A DNA stretch of 64,000 bases from Flavobacteriaceae bacterium (GCA_030538275.1 JAUNUH010000002.1:1-64000), one strand, 5' to 3'. Positions 1-8,242 are shown, counted from the first letter of the stretch. A program made the numbers and translations. Notes: generated by a model not told the origin, from the sequence alone.

Positions 1-57
1 GGGAAGGGTGGCACGAGCGAAGGACGGCAAAAGAATGGGACAAGTGCTTCGCCTGCG

Positions 58-129
58 TCATGCTTCGATACGATCTTTTAAATTTTATTTCGCTTTGCTC
101 AATGAAATTTAAAAATCACTCAGCATGAC
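58..129 (+). repeat. Dispersed repeat, copy 1
   Basis: This roughly 72-bp stretch starts tcatgcttcga and ends aaaaatcactcagcatga. It recurs as a shorter piece at 4630-4663 and, inverted, at 13565-13631, with only scattered mismatches. All copies are noncoding or sit at gene ends. It is too short and lacks the ends expected of an IS, so a REP/MITE-like intergenic repeat is the likely class. The preceding bases 1-57 contain no convincing gene. Confidence 0.7.
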
Positions 130-160
130 AAAACCGCTGTTAACCAACAAGATACGTCCA

Positions 161-1855
161 CTATACAGTTTCTTTGGCAAATTGATCTATAAAATACGAA
201 AAAGGTATTCCGGAAACTTCTTTAAAAGCGTTACGTAAAGTTTTGGAATTGTTAAAACCAAATTCCTCTGCCAATCCTGTTATCGTATAGTTTTTATACT
301 TTGCATCTCGTTTAAATTGATTTATCAAATATTTGATTCTGAGTTGATTAATGTATTTAGCGTAAGTTATTCCTTTTTCGTTCTTTATAATTTGGGCTAA
401 ATACGTGGCATTGGTATTGAACGATTTTGCTAATTTATTCTGCGTTAAATTACTTTCTAGAAATTGTTGCTGATTTTCAAATTCTTGAAGTTTCTGCAGA
501 ATGTCTTGCGTTACCTCATTTGAAATTGAAATTTTATTTTGGGTTGACTTTGTTATCTCAATAATATTTTCCGTTAATACTTCTTCTGATTTTTCTTCTG
601 TAATTGTTGCGTTCAATAATTGGTCATATTGTTTCTTGTAGCGGGCTCGTAAGCGCAAACTATACACACCTAAACCCAAAACAAGTAAACTGAGTGCTAT
701 AATGCCTGCAAGACCATAGAAACTTCGCTTGCTTTCTGCCTCAAAGTTTTTTTCTATTTGTTCCTTTTCACGCAAGAGTTGTTGGGTATCATATTCGTTT
801 TTGAGTCGCGTACTGATGTTTTTGAAATACGTATTGAGCGTTTGATCTACTGCCAAAAGTTGATTAACAGCCCATAATTGCTCAAACGGCATATTTTCAC
901 CCTCATAATAAGTTAACATTTTCTCATACGCTTCTCTGAATCTGGGACGGGTATAATTCTCTTTCACAAACACCGAATCCATTTTTTTGAAATACGAAAT
1001 TCCCTTTTCCTTTTCGCCCATATCAAAATAGATAGACCCAAGATAAAAATCACCCATGGCGATGCGCGAAAAATCTTCTTTTTTATAAAGTTGAGGTATG
1101 GCAGACTGAACCAAATCAATGGCCTGCGCATAATTTTTTTGCCTGTATTGATTATAGCCCTCATACAAATCTAAAAAAGCCTCTATGGTAGCATCTTTAT
1201 ACGAAGCATTCAATGCTTTGCCCTGATGATACATTTGGCTGGCTTTTTCATATTTACCCAAATCTGTATGCGTATCTTTTAACTCAATAAGTGTTCGAAG
1301 ATAAAAAGCAGAATCATTCCGAGTTTCTAATTTACTATAGTAGGTATTGGAAGAATCCAATAGAGGTATGGCTTCATCAAACAATTCCACATAATTCTTT
1401 ATCAAACCAATGGCCGTCAGCAATTTATATTTGGTAAAAGTATCATCTGTGTTGTATAAATATTTTTCTGCAATCAAATAATGCGCTAATGCCTTATCAT
1501 ATTGCCTTTTACTGTTAAAAGTTAAGCCATATGTTAGATAGGCATTTCCCAAAAGCAGTGAATCAGTAGTATGTTTGGCTGCCCACAAACAGCTGTCGCC
1601 ATATTTCAACTCTTCATCTTCAGGCGCATATGCAGCAGCGGTTCTATATGCTTTGTAAAGCCACCAATAGTCCTTCTCAGTTTTTGCCTTTTTTATCAGC
1701 AAATTGATGTACGTAAAGGCACTCACATCATCCTCATCGAATTTCCTAATAGCACTGTCTAATTCTGTATAGGTATTTTCAATGGAAAGTGCTGGTTCTT
1801 GTGCGTATTGAAACAAACTCAAAAAAATCGTAATTAGATAGAGTTTGGCTTTCAT
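161..1855 (-). CDS. TPR-containing membrane AraC-type transcriptional regulator
   Basis: The 564-residue protein starts with a signal-like segment (residues 1-18). A long alpha-helical TPR-like region to about residue 370 follows (repeats such as AYLTYGLTFNSKRQYDKALA). One membrane helix lies around 375-398, then a linker and a C-terminal AraC-type double helix-turn-helix of about 100 residues, with the typical ending ITGLAEEFGFNNSKTLRNAF then FKEVSGIPFSYF. By family knowledge, the extracytoplasmic TPR part senses or binds something and the cytoplasmic domain controls transcription. The signal and target genes are unknown. No kinase or receiver domain is present, so it is not a hybrid two-component protein. 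It is monocistronic as far as can be seen, and its 3' end faces repeat copy 1. Confidence 0.85.
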   Translation of the reverse strand: MKAKLYLITIFLSLFQYAQEPALSIENTYTELDSAIRKFDEDDVSAFTYINLLIKKAKTEKDYWWLYKAYRTAAAYAPEDEELKYGDSCLWAAKHTTDSLLLGNAYLTYGLTFNSKRQYDKALAHYLIAEKYLYNTDDTFTKYKLLTAIGLIKNYVELFDEAIPLLDSSNTYYSKLETRNDSAFYLRTLIELKDTHTDLGKYEKASQMYHQGKALNASYKDATIEAFLDLYEGYNQYRQKNYAQAIDLVQSAIPQLYKKEDFSRIAMGDFYLGSIYFDMGEKEKGISYFKKMDSVFVKENYTRPRFREAYEKMLTYYEGENMPFEQLWAVNQLLAVDQTLNTYFKNISTRLKNEYDTQQLLREKEQIEKNFEAESKRSFYGLAGIIALSLLVLGLGVYSLRLRARYKKQYDQLLNATITEEKSEEVLTENIIEITKSTQNKISISNEVTQDILQKLQEFENQQQFLESNLTQNKLAKSFNTNATYLAQIIKNEKGITYAKYINQLRIKYLINQFKRDAKYKNYTITGLAEEFGFNNSKTLRNAFKEVSGIPFSYFIDQFAKETV

Positions 1856-2194
1856 TTTTGGTAAAACATTGTTTGGGTTGAGGGTAAATTTACGTATTTT
1901 CTTTTGGATTCAACAGGAAATGTATTGAAAATTACTTTTTATGCAATTTTTTCGCTATGCCTCTATAGTAAAGACTTATCAATGAAATTTATATAGGAAA
2001 ATTTTAAAATTTTCCCATTCCTTTTATCATATTTACCCAACAAGTGTTTGCATACCCCATAATTCTCTGCGATGTTTGTCCTAAGAAAAATCAGAAAAAA
2101 TTTCTTGTTGCAACAGATTTTTTGGAAATGAGATTTAAAAATTTCGAACATCAAACGAAAACGAAATAAAGTCAAATTGTCAAAAAACAAAAAC
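1856..2194. other. Intergenic region without a recognisable gene
   Basis: This gap separates the divergent AraC-type regulator and the small exported ORF. It is very AT-rich and must hold the promoters of both. I found no clean TAnnTTTG box close to either start, no repeat and no RNA gene. A minus-strand open frame across 1963-2379 has the composition of an antisense shadow and is not called. Confidence 0.5.
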
Positions 2195-2425
2195 ATGAAA
2201 CAATACATTTTTATAGGCATTTTTATCGCATTGTTAGAATTAATAGTTGGATTTAGTTCTTTAAATTCAGAAAATATCATAGGTGAATCGAGCAGCATAT
2301 ACACAAAAATAGGGGATAATTCTGAAAATGATTCCAAGGATAATGATAAAGATGATGATAGCAGAAATTTAAACACCAAACCAAGAGGAAATCAACAACC
2401 TTACGGAATAAAAGGAAAAAAATAA
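2195..2425 (+). CDS. Small exported or membrane-anchored acidic protein, unknown
   Basis: The 76-residue protein has a hydrophobic N-terminus (MKQYIFIGIFIALLELIVG) that could be a signal peptide or anchor. A polar Asn/Asp/Lys-rich tail follows, with a run of Asp near residues 48-55 and a basic end. An in-frame TTG lies six codons upstream at 2177, but the ATG places the hydrophobic segment directly after the start and is preferred. I recognise no family. It is the first of several small plus-strand genes with exported features in this accessory patch. Whether it is expressed cannot be judged from the sequence alone. Confidence 0.5.
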   Translation: MKQYIFIGIFIALLELIVGFSSLNSENIIGESSSIYTKIGDNSENDSKDNDKDDDSRNLNTKPRGNQQPYGIKGKK

Positions 2426-2437
2426 AACTTACAAAGC

Positions 2438-2554
2438 ATGAATTTGTCTTTTGATCATACTACAAAGAAGAGAAACGACCGAAATCTATTGTACAAGCGC
2501 GCAGAAAATAGATTTGTACACTCGAAAAGCAAAGTGGTGAAAGGAAGAAGCTGA
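2438..2554 (+). CDS. Possible 38-codon ORF
   Basis: An ATG at 2438 opens a short frame for a strongly basic peptide beginning MNLSFDHTTKKRND and ending before a TGA just ahead of 2555. It lies between the small acidic protein and the larger secreted protein. No signal peptide, family or obvious initiation signal supports it. It may be only leader sequence of the downstream gene. Confidence 0.15.
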   Translation: MNLSFDHTTKKRNDRNLLYKRAENRFVHSKSKVVKGRS

Positions 2555-2649
2555 TGTCTGAAAGAAAGCAATTTATAAAAAATCAAAACGTTGAACAATT
2601 GAAAAGTTTAATTAAAACAAACAACGTAATAACTGTTAAAAACACAAAC

Positions 2650-3282
2650 ATGAGAAATTTTATTTTTTGCTTAATAGCTATCCTATTTTTAGGAACAGGG
2701 GTTTATGGGCAGAGTATTGGAGAGCAACATAATATATTAGTAAGAGATGTTATGAAAGAAGCTAATTTTTCAGGATCAGAATCGCAAGAATATAAAAGAA
2801 ATGTTGTAATCAGAATTATAAAAGAAAAATTTGGAATGAATCAATATGAAGTCATTGATTTAGCTTCTAAATTTAATGATCCATATTTGATATTAAGCAC
2901 GGTTGAAAAAGATTATTCCAAAAAATTGATTAGTGAAGTAAGAAAGGATGTTAACTTTCTTTTAACAAATCCAACTCCAAAGCAAGTAAACTCATATTTC
3001 GATGATAGAATGAAAAACAGTATATTAGATAAAGCCGAATTGGTGATTTATTTGGATTTAGTCTCAATTGCAAAAAGCTCTACAACTCTTTGGAATTCTT
3101 CGGAAGGTATAGATTATGCAAATATTCTTGTTCAAAATTCAACACTGAAAAATGAACCTGGGGCTATTGCTGCAGCATGTGATATGACGGGGGCACTTTT
3201 TGGAAGTTTAGGAGGACCTATCTTTGCATTAGCAAGTGCTGGAACCGCATCTGTATGTAGTCTATTGAATTCACTTAAATAA
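2650..3282 (+). CDS. Secreted protein with hydrophobic Gly/Ala-rich C-terminal segment, unknown
   Basis: The protein has 210 residues if translation starts at ATG 2650. This start puts a textbook signal peptide first (MRNFIFCLIAILFLGTGVYG, then Q-S). The 2554 alternative would add 32 hydrophilic residues before it. The mature part is helical and charged (about residues 21-165). It ends in a distinct hydrophobic Gly/Ala/Ser-rich segment bounded by two cysteines (Cys about 176 and 202; core LFGSLGGPIFALASAGTA). Such a tail could insert into a membrane or form a helical hairpin closed by a disulfide, as in some bacteriocins. That is inference only and I recognise no family. A strong hairpin and a small cytoplasmic-looking protein follow. 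Confidence 0.75.
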   Translation: MRNFIFCLIAILFLGTGVYGQSIGEQHNILVRDVMKEANFSGSESQEYKRNVVIRIIKEKFGMNQYEVIDLASKFNDPYLILSTVEKDYSKKLISEVRKDVNFLLTNPTPKQVNSYFDDRMKNSILDKAELVIYLDLVSIAKSSTTLWNSSEGIDYANILVQNSTLKNEPGAIAAACDMTGALFGSLGGPIFALASAGTASVCSLLNSLK

Positions 3283-3291
3283 AAATTAATC

Positions 3292-3317
3292 GGCATCTCA
3301 AAATTTTTTGAGATGCC
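3292..3317 (+). promoter_or_regulatory. Intercistronic RNA hairpin
   Basis: Bases 3292-3303 (ggcatctcaaaa) pair perfectly with 3306-3317 across a two-base loop. The hairpin sits ten bases after the stop of the secreted protein and 14 before the ATG at 3332. No T-run follows it, so it is not a classic intrinsic terminator. It could protect the upstream mRNA 3' end or attenuate read-through into the next gene. Confidence 0.65.
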
Positions 3318-3331
3318 TCAAAATTGCAATT

Positions 3332-3634
3332 ATGAAAATAACAAAAATAGTTAGTTATCAATTAAAAGACTTAAATCAAAGCCTGATTAATTCTTTAGAA
3401 ATTCTTGGCTGGGAATATGATCTTTTTGAAAAACAAATAAATGTAAATTTTGATTTAAATGCTTACTCCTGGGGTTCTACATTAGAAATAGAATTAGTCA
3501 ACGAACAAACATTGAAATTAGTTTACAAAACAAATTTTCCACTTCAAATTTATGATTGGGGAGATAGTAATAGAAAAATTCGAAAGCTAATGACAGAGTT
3601 GAAGAGATTTGAAGTATTAGAAAGATTAGATTAA
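3332..3634 (+). CDS. Small conserved-looking cytoplasmic protein, unknown
   Basis: The 100-residue protein begins MKITKIVSYQLKDLNQ. It has no signal peptide or membrane segment and looks like a compact alpha/beta domain rich in Asn, Leu and Trp. An upstream in-frame TTG at 3308 lies inside the hairpin and is unlikely to be the start. The gene follows the secreted protein by 49 nt on the same strand, separated only by the hairpin, so co-transcription is plausible. Pairing of a secreted protein with a small cytoplasmic partner resembles toxin/immunity arrangements, but no homology is recognised and the idea is speculative. Confidence 0.6.
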   Translation: MKITKIVSYQLKDLNQSLINSLEILGWEYDLFEKQINVNFDLNAYSWGSTLEIELVNEQTLKLVYKTNFPLQIYDWGDSNRKIRKLMTELKRFEVLERLD

Positions 3635-3645
3635 AAATATAAATT

Positions 3646-4125
3646 ATGAAGACAATTAAAAACAATGTAGTAATGATTCTTTTAATCATTTTTCCATTAA
3701 GCGTATCTGCCCAACAAAATTTTTCTATTGGCGGAAGTGGAGGATTGTTAAGTGTTGATAAACAATCAGCTTGGAACGCAAACCTTTTTGCCGGCTATCA
3801 CATAAGTGAAACCATAACGGTAGGTTTGGACTTGATGCAAAGTAAATAAAATAATGATCTGAAACTAACGGCATACTCCATTTATGGAGAAGCAGGCAAT
3901 AACAAATAGGGTTTTATCAAACGCGAAGAAGATAAAAATCTTATATACATTTCGTGGTTACTAGGCTTGGGAATGATGCAACAAAAAATAGGAGATTTTG
4001 ATGAAAGCGATTTTACATTTAATGCAGGAGTAAAGTTAAACGTTGATTTTGGCAGCAATTTTTTATTTGGATATAAAGGAAACATTTATTTATTTGACAA
4101 AGAAAATGCAATTCAAAACAATTAA
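3646..4125 (+). pseudogene. Decayed outer-membrane beta-barrel-type protein (two in-frame stops)
   Basis: Reading from ATG 3646 gives a signal peptide (MKTIKNNVVMILLIIFPLSV, ending SAQQ) and a glycine-rich start of a small porin-like barrel (FSIGGSGGLLSVDKQ, FAGYHISETITVGLDL). The frame is broken by TAA at 3847-3849 and TAG at 3907-3909. It stays open and protein-like afterwards to TAA 4123-4125, with barrel-strand patterns such as FTFNAGVKLNVDFGSNF. The intact length would have been about 159 residues. Two different nonsense codons with the downstream frame preserved indicate recent inactivation by point mutation. An ORF caller would report only the 67-residue head. Confidence 0.75.
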
Positions 4126-4161
4126 TTTTTGGCATACAGATTTTAAGATTAGAAATCAATT

Positions 4162-4455
4162 TTGAATGTTTGTTTTCTATTAACAATGATAATATCCTTC
4201 GCCCAATCCGAAAAACTCACCGCCGAAATTTCATAGGGCAACAGAGGAAGTTGTATTGGCGCGGGCATTGGCTCTAATGTGGATATATCTAGCGCGCAAA
4301 ACTTTGCAAAAAATAACAACTTTAAATTTGCGCTACAAGGCATCAACGAAAATATGATCCTTTTAGAGATAAATGCAACGCAGTTGAGCCAGGAAGAACA
4401 AGAATCCATTACAGGAAAATCACTCGCCCTAATGGATATCTATGGTACAAACTAA
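4162..4455 (+). pseudogene. Decayed exported protein (in-frame TAG, lost start)
   Basis: One plus-strand frame reads a signal-like segment (LNVCFLLTMIISFAQ) from about 4162, or from ATG 4186. It then meets TAG at 4234-4236 and continues openly to TAA 4453-4455, with protein-like content (FKFALQGINENMILLEINAT). The codons just upstream (TAG AAA TCA) suggest the original ATG was also lost. I recognise no family. It directly follows the other pseudogene and has the same exported character, so the two may be remains of one former operon. The minus-strand frame over this region is an antisense shadow. Confidence 0.55.
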
Positions 4456-4465
4456 TATTAGTAAA

Positions 4466-4645
4466 ATGGAATGGTTTAGAAAAAATATATTAATTATAAA
4501 AATCATTGTGCTCATCTTGTTGGTGGCAACATTCGTTTATTTTTATCCTATTTATCATCCATTGTGGTACATGGTATTTATACCCGTTTTAATAGGGTTT
4601 TTACTTTGTTCGTTGATATATGAAAATATGCTCAATGAACTTTAA
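4466..4645 (+). CDS. Small two-helix membrane protein or gene fragment
   Basis: The 59-residue frame begins MEWFRKNILIIKIIVL and has two hydrophobic helices (about residues 8-26 and 32-50). The last five codons and the stop lie in or at the edge of a dispersed repeat copy (4630-4663). The natural C-terminus may therefore have been replaced by repeat DNA, leaving a truncated gene. An in-frame TTG/ATG extension upstream to 4442 overlaps the preceding pseudogene and is not favoured. No family is recognised. Confidence 0.4.
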   Translation: MEWFRKNILIIKIIVLILLVATFVYFYPIYHPLWYMVFIPVLIGFLLCSLIYENMLNEL

Positions 4646-4663
4646 AGATCACTCAGCATGACA
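4630..4663 (+). repeat. Dispersed repeat, copy 2 (partial)
   Basis: gctcaatgaactttaaag followed by atcactcagcatgaca matches positions 95-128 of copy 1 with two substitutions. Only the 3' half of the unit is present. It overlaps the end of the small membrane ORF and reaches almost to the 3' end of mpl on the other strand. Confidence 0.7.
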
Positions 4664-4679
4664 AATGAGTTACGATCAC

Positions 4680-6020
4680 TTAAATTTCTTGCAGATTTAT
4701 TCCGCCATAGTTTCCACTACTCATCATTAGGAAAACAGCATTTTGTCTATTCAAATTCGAAATAAATGCTTGCAAATTTTCAGTCGCGGTAAAAACATGA
4801 ATGGATTCGTCTCCAAAGGCTTGTTGTATGAATTCTGGCGGAATGGGTTGGCGGCGTTTGATCTGAAGTGCCTCCGAAGAATAATACACGATTTTAATAT
4901 CTGCTGGACTCAATGAATTTTTGTACTGATTCAAAAACTCTGAATTCAAGGAAGAATAGGTATGTAACTCTAGACATGCAATCAAATTAGCATTAGGAAA
5001 TTGTTCTCTTACTGCAGCTGTGGTAGAGGATACTTTGCTAGGTGAGTGTGCATAATCCTTATAAACGATGTAGTCTTTTTCGCGTTTCACAGATTCTAGC
5101 CTTTTGGAAGCACCTTTGAATGTGGAAATGGCTTCATAAAATTCTTCGTCCATTATCCGAAGTTGATTACAAATCAATCTTGCTCCTTCTAAATTCAAAA
5201 GATTATGTTTTCCAAAAATCTGTAATGGCAGCGGGCCATCTGTTGTTTGTAAATAGGTAATTCCGTCTTTTATAACATGCTCTGGTGTTTTGTAAGGAAG
5301 TTTTCGGATTTGATTGGACGAATTTAAAATCACTTTTACCACCTCTGTATCTTCTTGATTATAAATAATTACACCTCCTTTTACAATACTATCCACAAAA
5401 AGGCGAAACTGTTCTATATAGTTTTCAAAAGTGGGAAAAACATTGATATGATCCCATGCAATGCCGCTCAATAATGCTATATTGGGTTTGTACAGTAAAA
5501 ATTTGGGTCGGGGATCCAGCGTAGAAGATAGGTATTCATCTCCCTCCATAATCATAAAATCGCTGTCTTGTGAGAGTTTTACCATCACATCAAAGCCTTC
5601 TAATTGCGCTCCCACCATATAATCTTCTTCTCTGCCATGAAAGTGCAACACATGTAAAATCATGCTGGTAATACTGGTTTTGCCATGAGAACCTCCAATC
5701 ACAACTCGGGTTTTTTCTTTAGACTGTTCATAAAGATATTCTGGGTAAGAAAAGATCTTGAGCCCGAGTTCCTGTGCTTTCAACATTTCTGGATTGTCTG
5801 CGTGGGCATGCATTCCCAGAATAACAGCATCTAAATCTGCCGTTATTTTTTCGGTAAACCAGCCGGTTTCGGCAGGCAAAAGTCCATGGGATGCCAATCG
5901 GGATTTTGAAGGTTCAAAAATGGCGTCGTCTGATCCTGTAACTTTGTAACCCTTTAAATGTAAGGCTATTGCAAGATTATGCATAGCACTTCCTCCTATG
6001 GCAATAAAATGAACTTTCAT
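4680..6020 (-). CDS. mpl: UDP-N-acetylmuramate:L-Ala-gamma-D-Glu-mDAP ligase (Mpl)
   Basis: The 446-residue Mur ligase family protein starts at MKVHFIAIGGSAMHNLA. The longer frame to 6044 would run into the promoter. The N-terminal Rossmann motif is GGSAMHNLAIALHLKGYKVTGSDD. The ATP P-loop is GGSHGKTSITSMIL, and the family regions GDEYLSSTLDPRPKFL and WDHINVFPTFENYIEQF are visible. The motif YKDYAHSPSKV marks the C-terminal domain. Mpl attaches recovered murein tripeptide to UDP-MurNAc in peptidoglycan recycling in the cytoplasm. With AnmK at 16.9 kb it points to active cell-wall recycling. MurC is the closest alternative, but the N-terminal and length features fit Mpl. Confidence 0.9.
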   Translation of the reverse strand: MKVHFIAIGGSAMHNLAIALHLKGYKVTGSDDAIFEPSKSRLASHGLLPAETGWFTEKITADLDAVILGMHAHADNPEMLKAQELGLKIFSYPEYLYEQSKEKTRVVIGGSHGKTSITSMILHVLHFHGREEDYMVGAQLEGFDVMVKLSQDSDFMIMEGDEYLSSTLDPRPKFLLYKPNIALLSGIAWDHINVFPTFENYIEQFRLFVDSIVKGGVIIYNQEDTEVVKVILNSSNQIRKLPYKTPEHVIKDGITYLQTTDGPLPLQIFGKHNLLNLEGARLICNQLRIMDEEFYEAISTFKGASKRLESVKREKDYIVYKDYAHSPSKVSSTTAAVREQFPNANLIACLELHTYSSLNSEFLNQYKNSLSPADIKIVYYSSEALQIKRRQPIPPEFIQQAFGDESIHVFTATENLQAFISNLNRQNAVFLMMSSGNYGGINLQEI

Positions 6021-6041
6021 AAATTTTTGTATAAAACTCCA

Positions 6042-6049
6042 CAAAAATA
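6042..6049 (-). promoter_or_regulatory. -7 box of mpl inside an inverted repeat
   Basis: On the minus strand this is TATTTTTG, a match to the Bacteroidota TAnnTTTG box, about 22 nt before the mpl start at 6020. It lies in the 9-base spacer of a 7-bp inverted repeat (aaactcc at 6034-6040, ggagttt at 6050-6056), an arrangement compatible with an operator. Confidence 0.45.
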
Positions 6050-6124
6050 GGAGTTTAAGGCTGAATTATATAAAATTAGTCGCAAATCCTTTGAATTTCG
6101 GTTTTTGGAAAATATTTTTTCAAA

Positions 6125-6580
6125 TCATCCAACTTTATGCATTCTAAGCATTTCTATATGGGGTAAATTGTCTTCTAAGTAAACATCAGAAACTTTTTCA
6201 AATCCAAAAGATTCATAAAATTTCTGCAGATACAATTGACCCGAAATACGACATTCAACCGTATTGAAAAGATTTCTCATAGCCTCCAAAGCCAATTCTA
6301 CCATCAATTTTCCGTATCCCTCATTTCGAACTCGAGCCGCCGTAACTACCCTGCCCAAACATGGTTCTACATAACTCACGCCCGCAGGAATCATTCTGCA
6401 ATAGGCCACAATTTCGTCATTTAAAGTGCCAAATAAATGAAAACTTACATAATCTTTGCGGTCACAATCTTGATAGGCTGCGTTTTGCTCAATTACAAAA
6501 ACTTCAATTCTCAAGCGTACGATTTCATATAGTTCTTGTACAGATAATTCTTCAAAAGTTTTGAAATGCCAGACAATCAT
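6125..6580 (-). CDS. ElaA-type GNAT N-acetyltransferase
   Basis: The 151-residue single-domain GNAT protein begins MIVWHFKTFEELSVQELYEI. The ElaA features are an RLRIEVFVIEQNAAYQDCD segment near the N-terminus, the acyl-CoA-binding region GRVVTAARVRNEGYGKLMVE around residues 75-95, and the ending QLYLQKFYESFGFEKVSDVY. The family transfers acetyl groups to small molecules or peptides; the substrate is not known. The gene sits about 100 nt upstream of mpl on the same strand, but mpl has its own promoter, so co-transcription is uncertain. Confidence 0.88.
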   Translation of the reverse strand: MIVWHFKTFEELSVQELYEIVRLRIEVFVIEQNAAYQDCDRKDYVSFHLFGTLNDEIVAYCRMIPAGVSYVEPCLGRVVTAARVRNEGYGKLMVELALEAMRNLFNTVECRISGQLYLQKFYESFGFEKVSDVYLEDNLPHIEMLRMHKVG

Positions 6581-6642
6581 GAGATAAAAATAGGAATTAA
6601 TTCTTTAAAATTGGGATTTTAGTTTTTTCAATAAATTTTATT

Positions 6643-8235
6643 TCACCATTTCTTTAAAATTACACTACGGTAATTCTCAAACAAAGAGGGCTGATTGAAA
6701 ATCTGTTGAAAATTCTCTTGAATGTAGGGAACATCCTTGATTCGTCTGTCCTTGGTAAGTACAAGCACATCCGGATTTTCTTGGATAAACTGTTTTAAAT
6801 TTTCTTCACCATGAATTTCTATGAAAGTTTGCTGATAATTGAAATTGAATGCAGGGTCATAACTTTCATAAACTACAATTTCATTATTTTTCATGATTTC
6901 AGACGCTTGAATCACAGGTTCTGCTTGGGACAGTGTGGGATAAATAAAATAAAAAATAAAAATTCCTATCAATATCCACAAAATTCCCATACTCCAAATC
7001 AATTCAGATACTTTTTCTTGAATATAAAATTTTCTGATAAACAAAATTCCAGGAAAAACAAGTAATGTTGCTATCATAGTCAATATCAATTGATTAGAGT
7101 TTACAACCGGATGTTCAAACAAGTTAAAAACCGCAATAGGAATTGCAAAACTTACCAATACAATCAACATAATTGAAACTAAATTCCACCAACGCAACAA
7201 GGTTTTATAGGTCATTATTTCTTCGAAATATCCAGCCGTTAATATCGCCAAAAATGGAATTGCTGGCAAAGTATAATTGGGAAGTCGGGTAGAGGAAATA
7301 CTGAAAAATAACAATACAACCACTAAAATTATCATAGAAAAAGCAGTCAAATCACTACGTTTAAAAAACTTCCAACCGTGAATTATGGCTTGCAGGAAAA
7401 AACTACCAAACGGGAAAAAACCCAAAATCACATACGCCCAAGTAATTAGAAAAATTCCGCCATGCCCTTCCATTTCACTACCAAAACGCTGAAAATTATG
7501 CTGAACAAAAAAACCTTGCGTAAATGCGGCATCGCTTGTAAAATGCATCCAAATAAACCAAGGTGCCGCCACCAATAATATCAACAATCCGCCCCAAATC
7601 GGCGCGTATTTCATCATTTTTTTATATGATAATTCTTTTTTAAACCCCAAAAATAGTAAACCAATCAATCCAGTCAATACTATTGCAAGAGGTCCCTTTG
7701 CCAAGGTAGCAAAGCCAACACATAGGTAGAATAATAACAAATTCATACGCTTTTTTTGACCCTGCTCTTGGCTAGACTTGAAAAAAAACAGCCAAGCACT
7801 ACACAAAAACACAAGTAAATAAGGGTCTGGAACGGCCAAATGAAATTCTTGTACCCAAAAAAAAGCACTTAATAACATAAAAACACTCAGCCGTGCAAGA
7901 TTCAAACTTGCATAATTTCGTAGAAATTGATAAAAAAAAGCCATGAACCCGGCACCTAATAATGAGCCAAAAAAACGCGCGCCCAACTCATTTATCCCAA
8001 AAATAAAATAACCCAATTGCATAAAAACATAATGCAAAGGCGGCTTATCGCTACGTAAAATTTCATTAAAAGTAGGATAAAAAGAATGACCCAGAAACAT
8101 CTCACGAGCAGCTGCTGCATTCTTGGCCTCATCGAGAATTGTGATGGGGTAAAGCCAAATCCCGGAAATCATTAAAAAAAACGCAGCGACAAAAACAAAA
8201 ATTATTTCTTTTTGCGAATTTCTTAGAATATCCAT
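6643..8235 (-). CDS. GT39/ArnT-type membrane glycosyltransferase
   Basis: The 530-residue multispanning protein starts MDILRNSQKEIIFVFVAAFF; a longer frame to 8253 would overlap the divergent promoter. The first extracytoplasmic loop carries the acidic ILDEAKNAAAAREMF motif and DKPPLHYVFMQLGYF, typical of the PMT/ArnT fold. About eleven hydrophobic helices and a soluble C-terminal tail follow. Family members transfer a sugar from a polyprenyl-phosphate donor to lipid or protein in the periplasm. The divergent neighbours are a GT2 enzyme that could make the donor and a flippase-like protein, which supports a shared pathway. The acceptor is unknown. Confidence 0.85.
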   Translation of the reverse strand: MDILRNSQKEIIFVFVAAFFLMISGIWLYPITILDEAKNAAAAREMFLGHSFYPTFNEILRSDKPPLHYVFMQLGYFIFGINELGARFFGSLLGAGFMAFFYQFLRNYASLNLARLSVFMLLSAFFWVQEFHLAVPDPYLLVFLCSAWLFFFKSSQEQGQKKRMNLLLFYLCVGFATLAKGPLAIVLTGLIGLLFLGFKKELSYKKMMKYAPIWGGLLILLVAAPWFIWMHFTSDAAFTQGFFVQHNFQRFGSEMEGHGGIFLITWAYVILGFFPFGSFFLQAIIHGWKFFKRSDLTAFSMIILVVVLLFFSISSTRLPNYTLPAIPFLAILTAGYFEEIMTYKTLLRWWNLVSIMLIVLVSFAIPIAVFNLFEHPVVNSNQLILTMIATLLVFPGILFIRKFYIQEKVSELIWSMGILWILIGIFIFYFIYPTLSQAEPVIQASEIMKNNEIVVYESYDPAFNFNYQQTFIEIHGEENLKQFIQENPDVLVLTKDRRIKDVPYIQENFQQIFNQPSLFENYRSVILKKW

Positions 8236-8242
8236 AAATGGG

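Noticed and set aside
1963-2379. 138-codon minus-strand frame opposite the small exported ORF
   Set aside because: Composition is Phe/Leu/Ser-rich with no domain pattern, and it overlaps a plus-strand ORF that begins with a signal-like segment. It is the expected antisense shadow.
3847-4236. Alternative genetic code or stop-codon readthrough in this organism
   Set aside because: TAA and TAG are both involved, while dozens of conserved genes in the window end normally at TAA/TAG/TGA. Gene decay is simpler.
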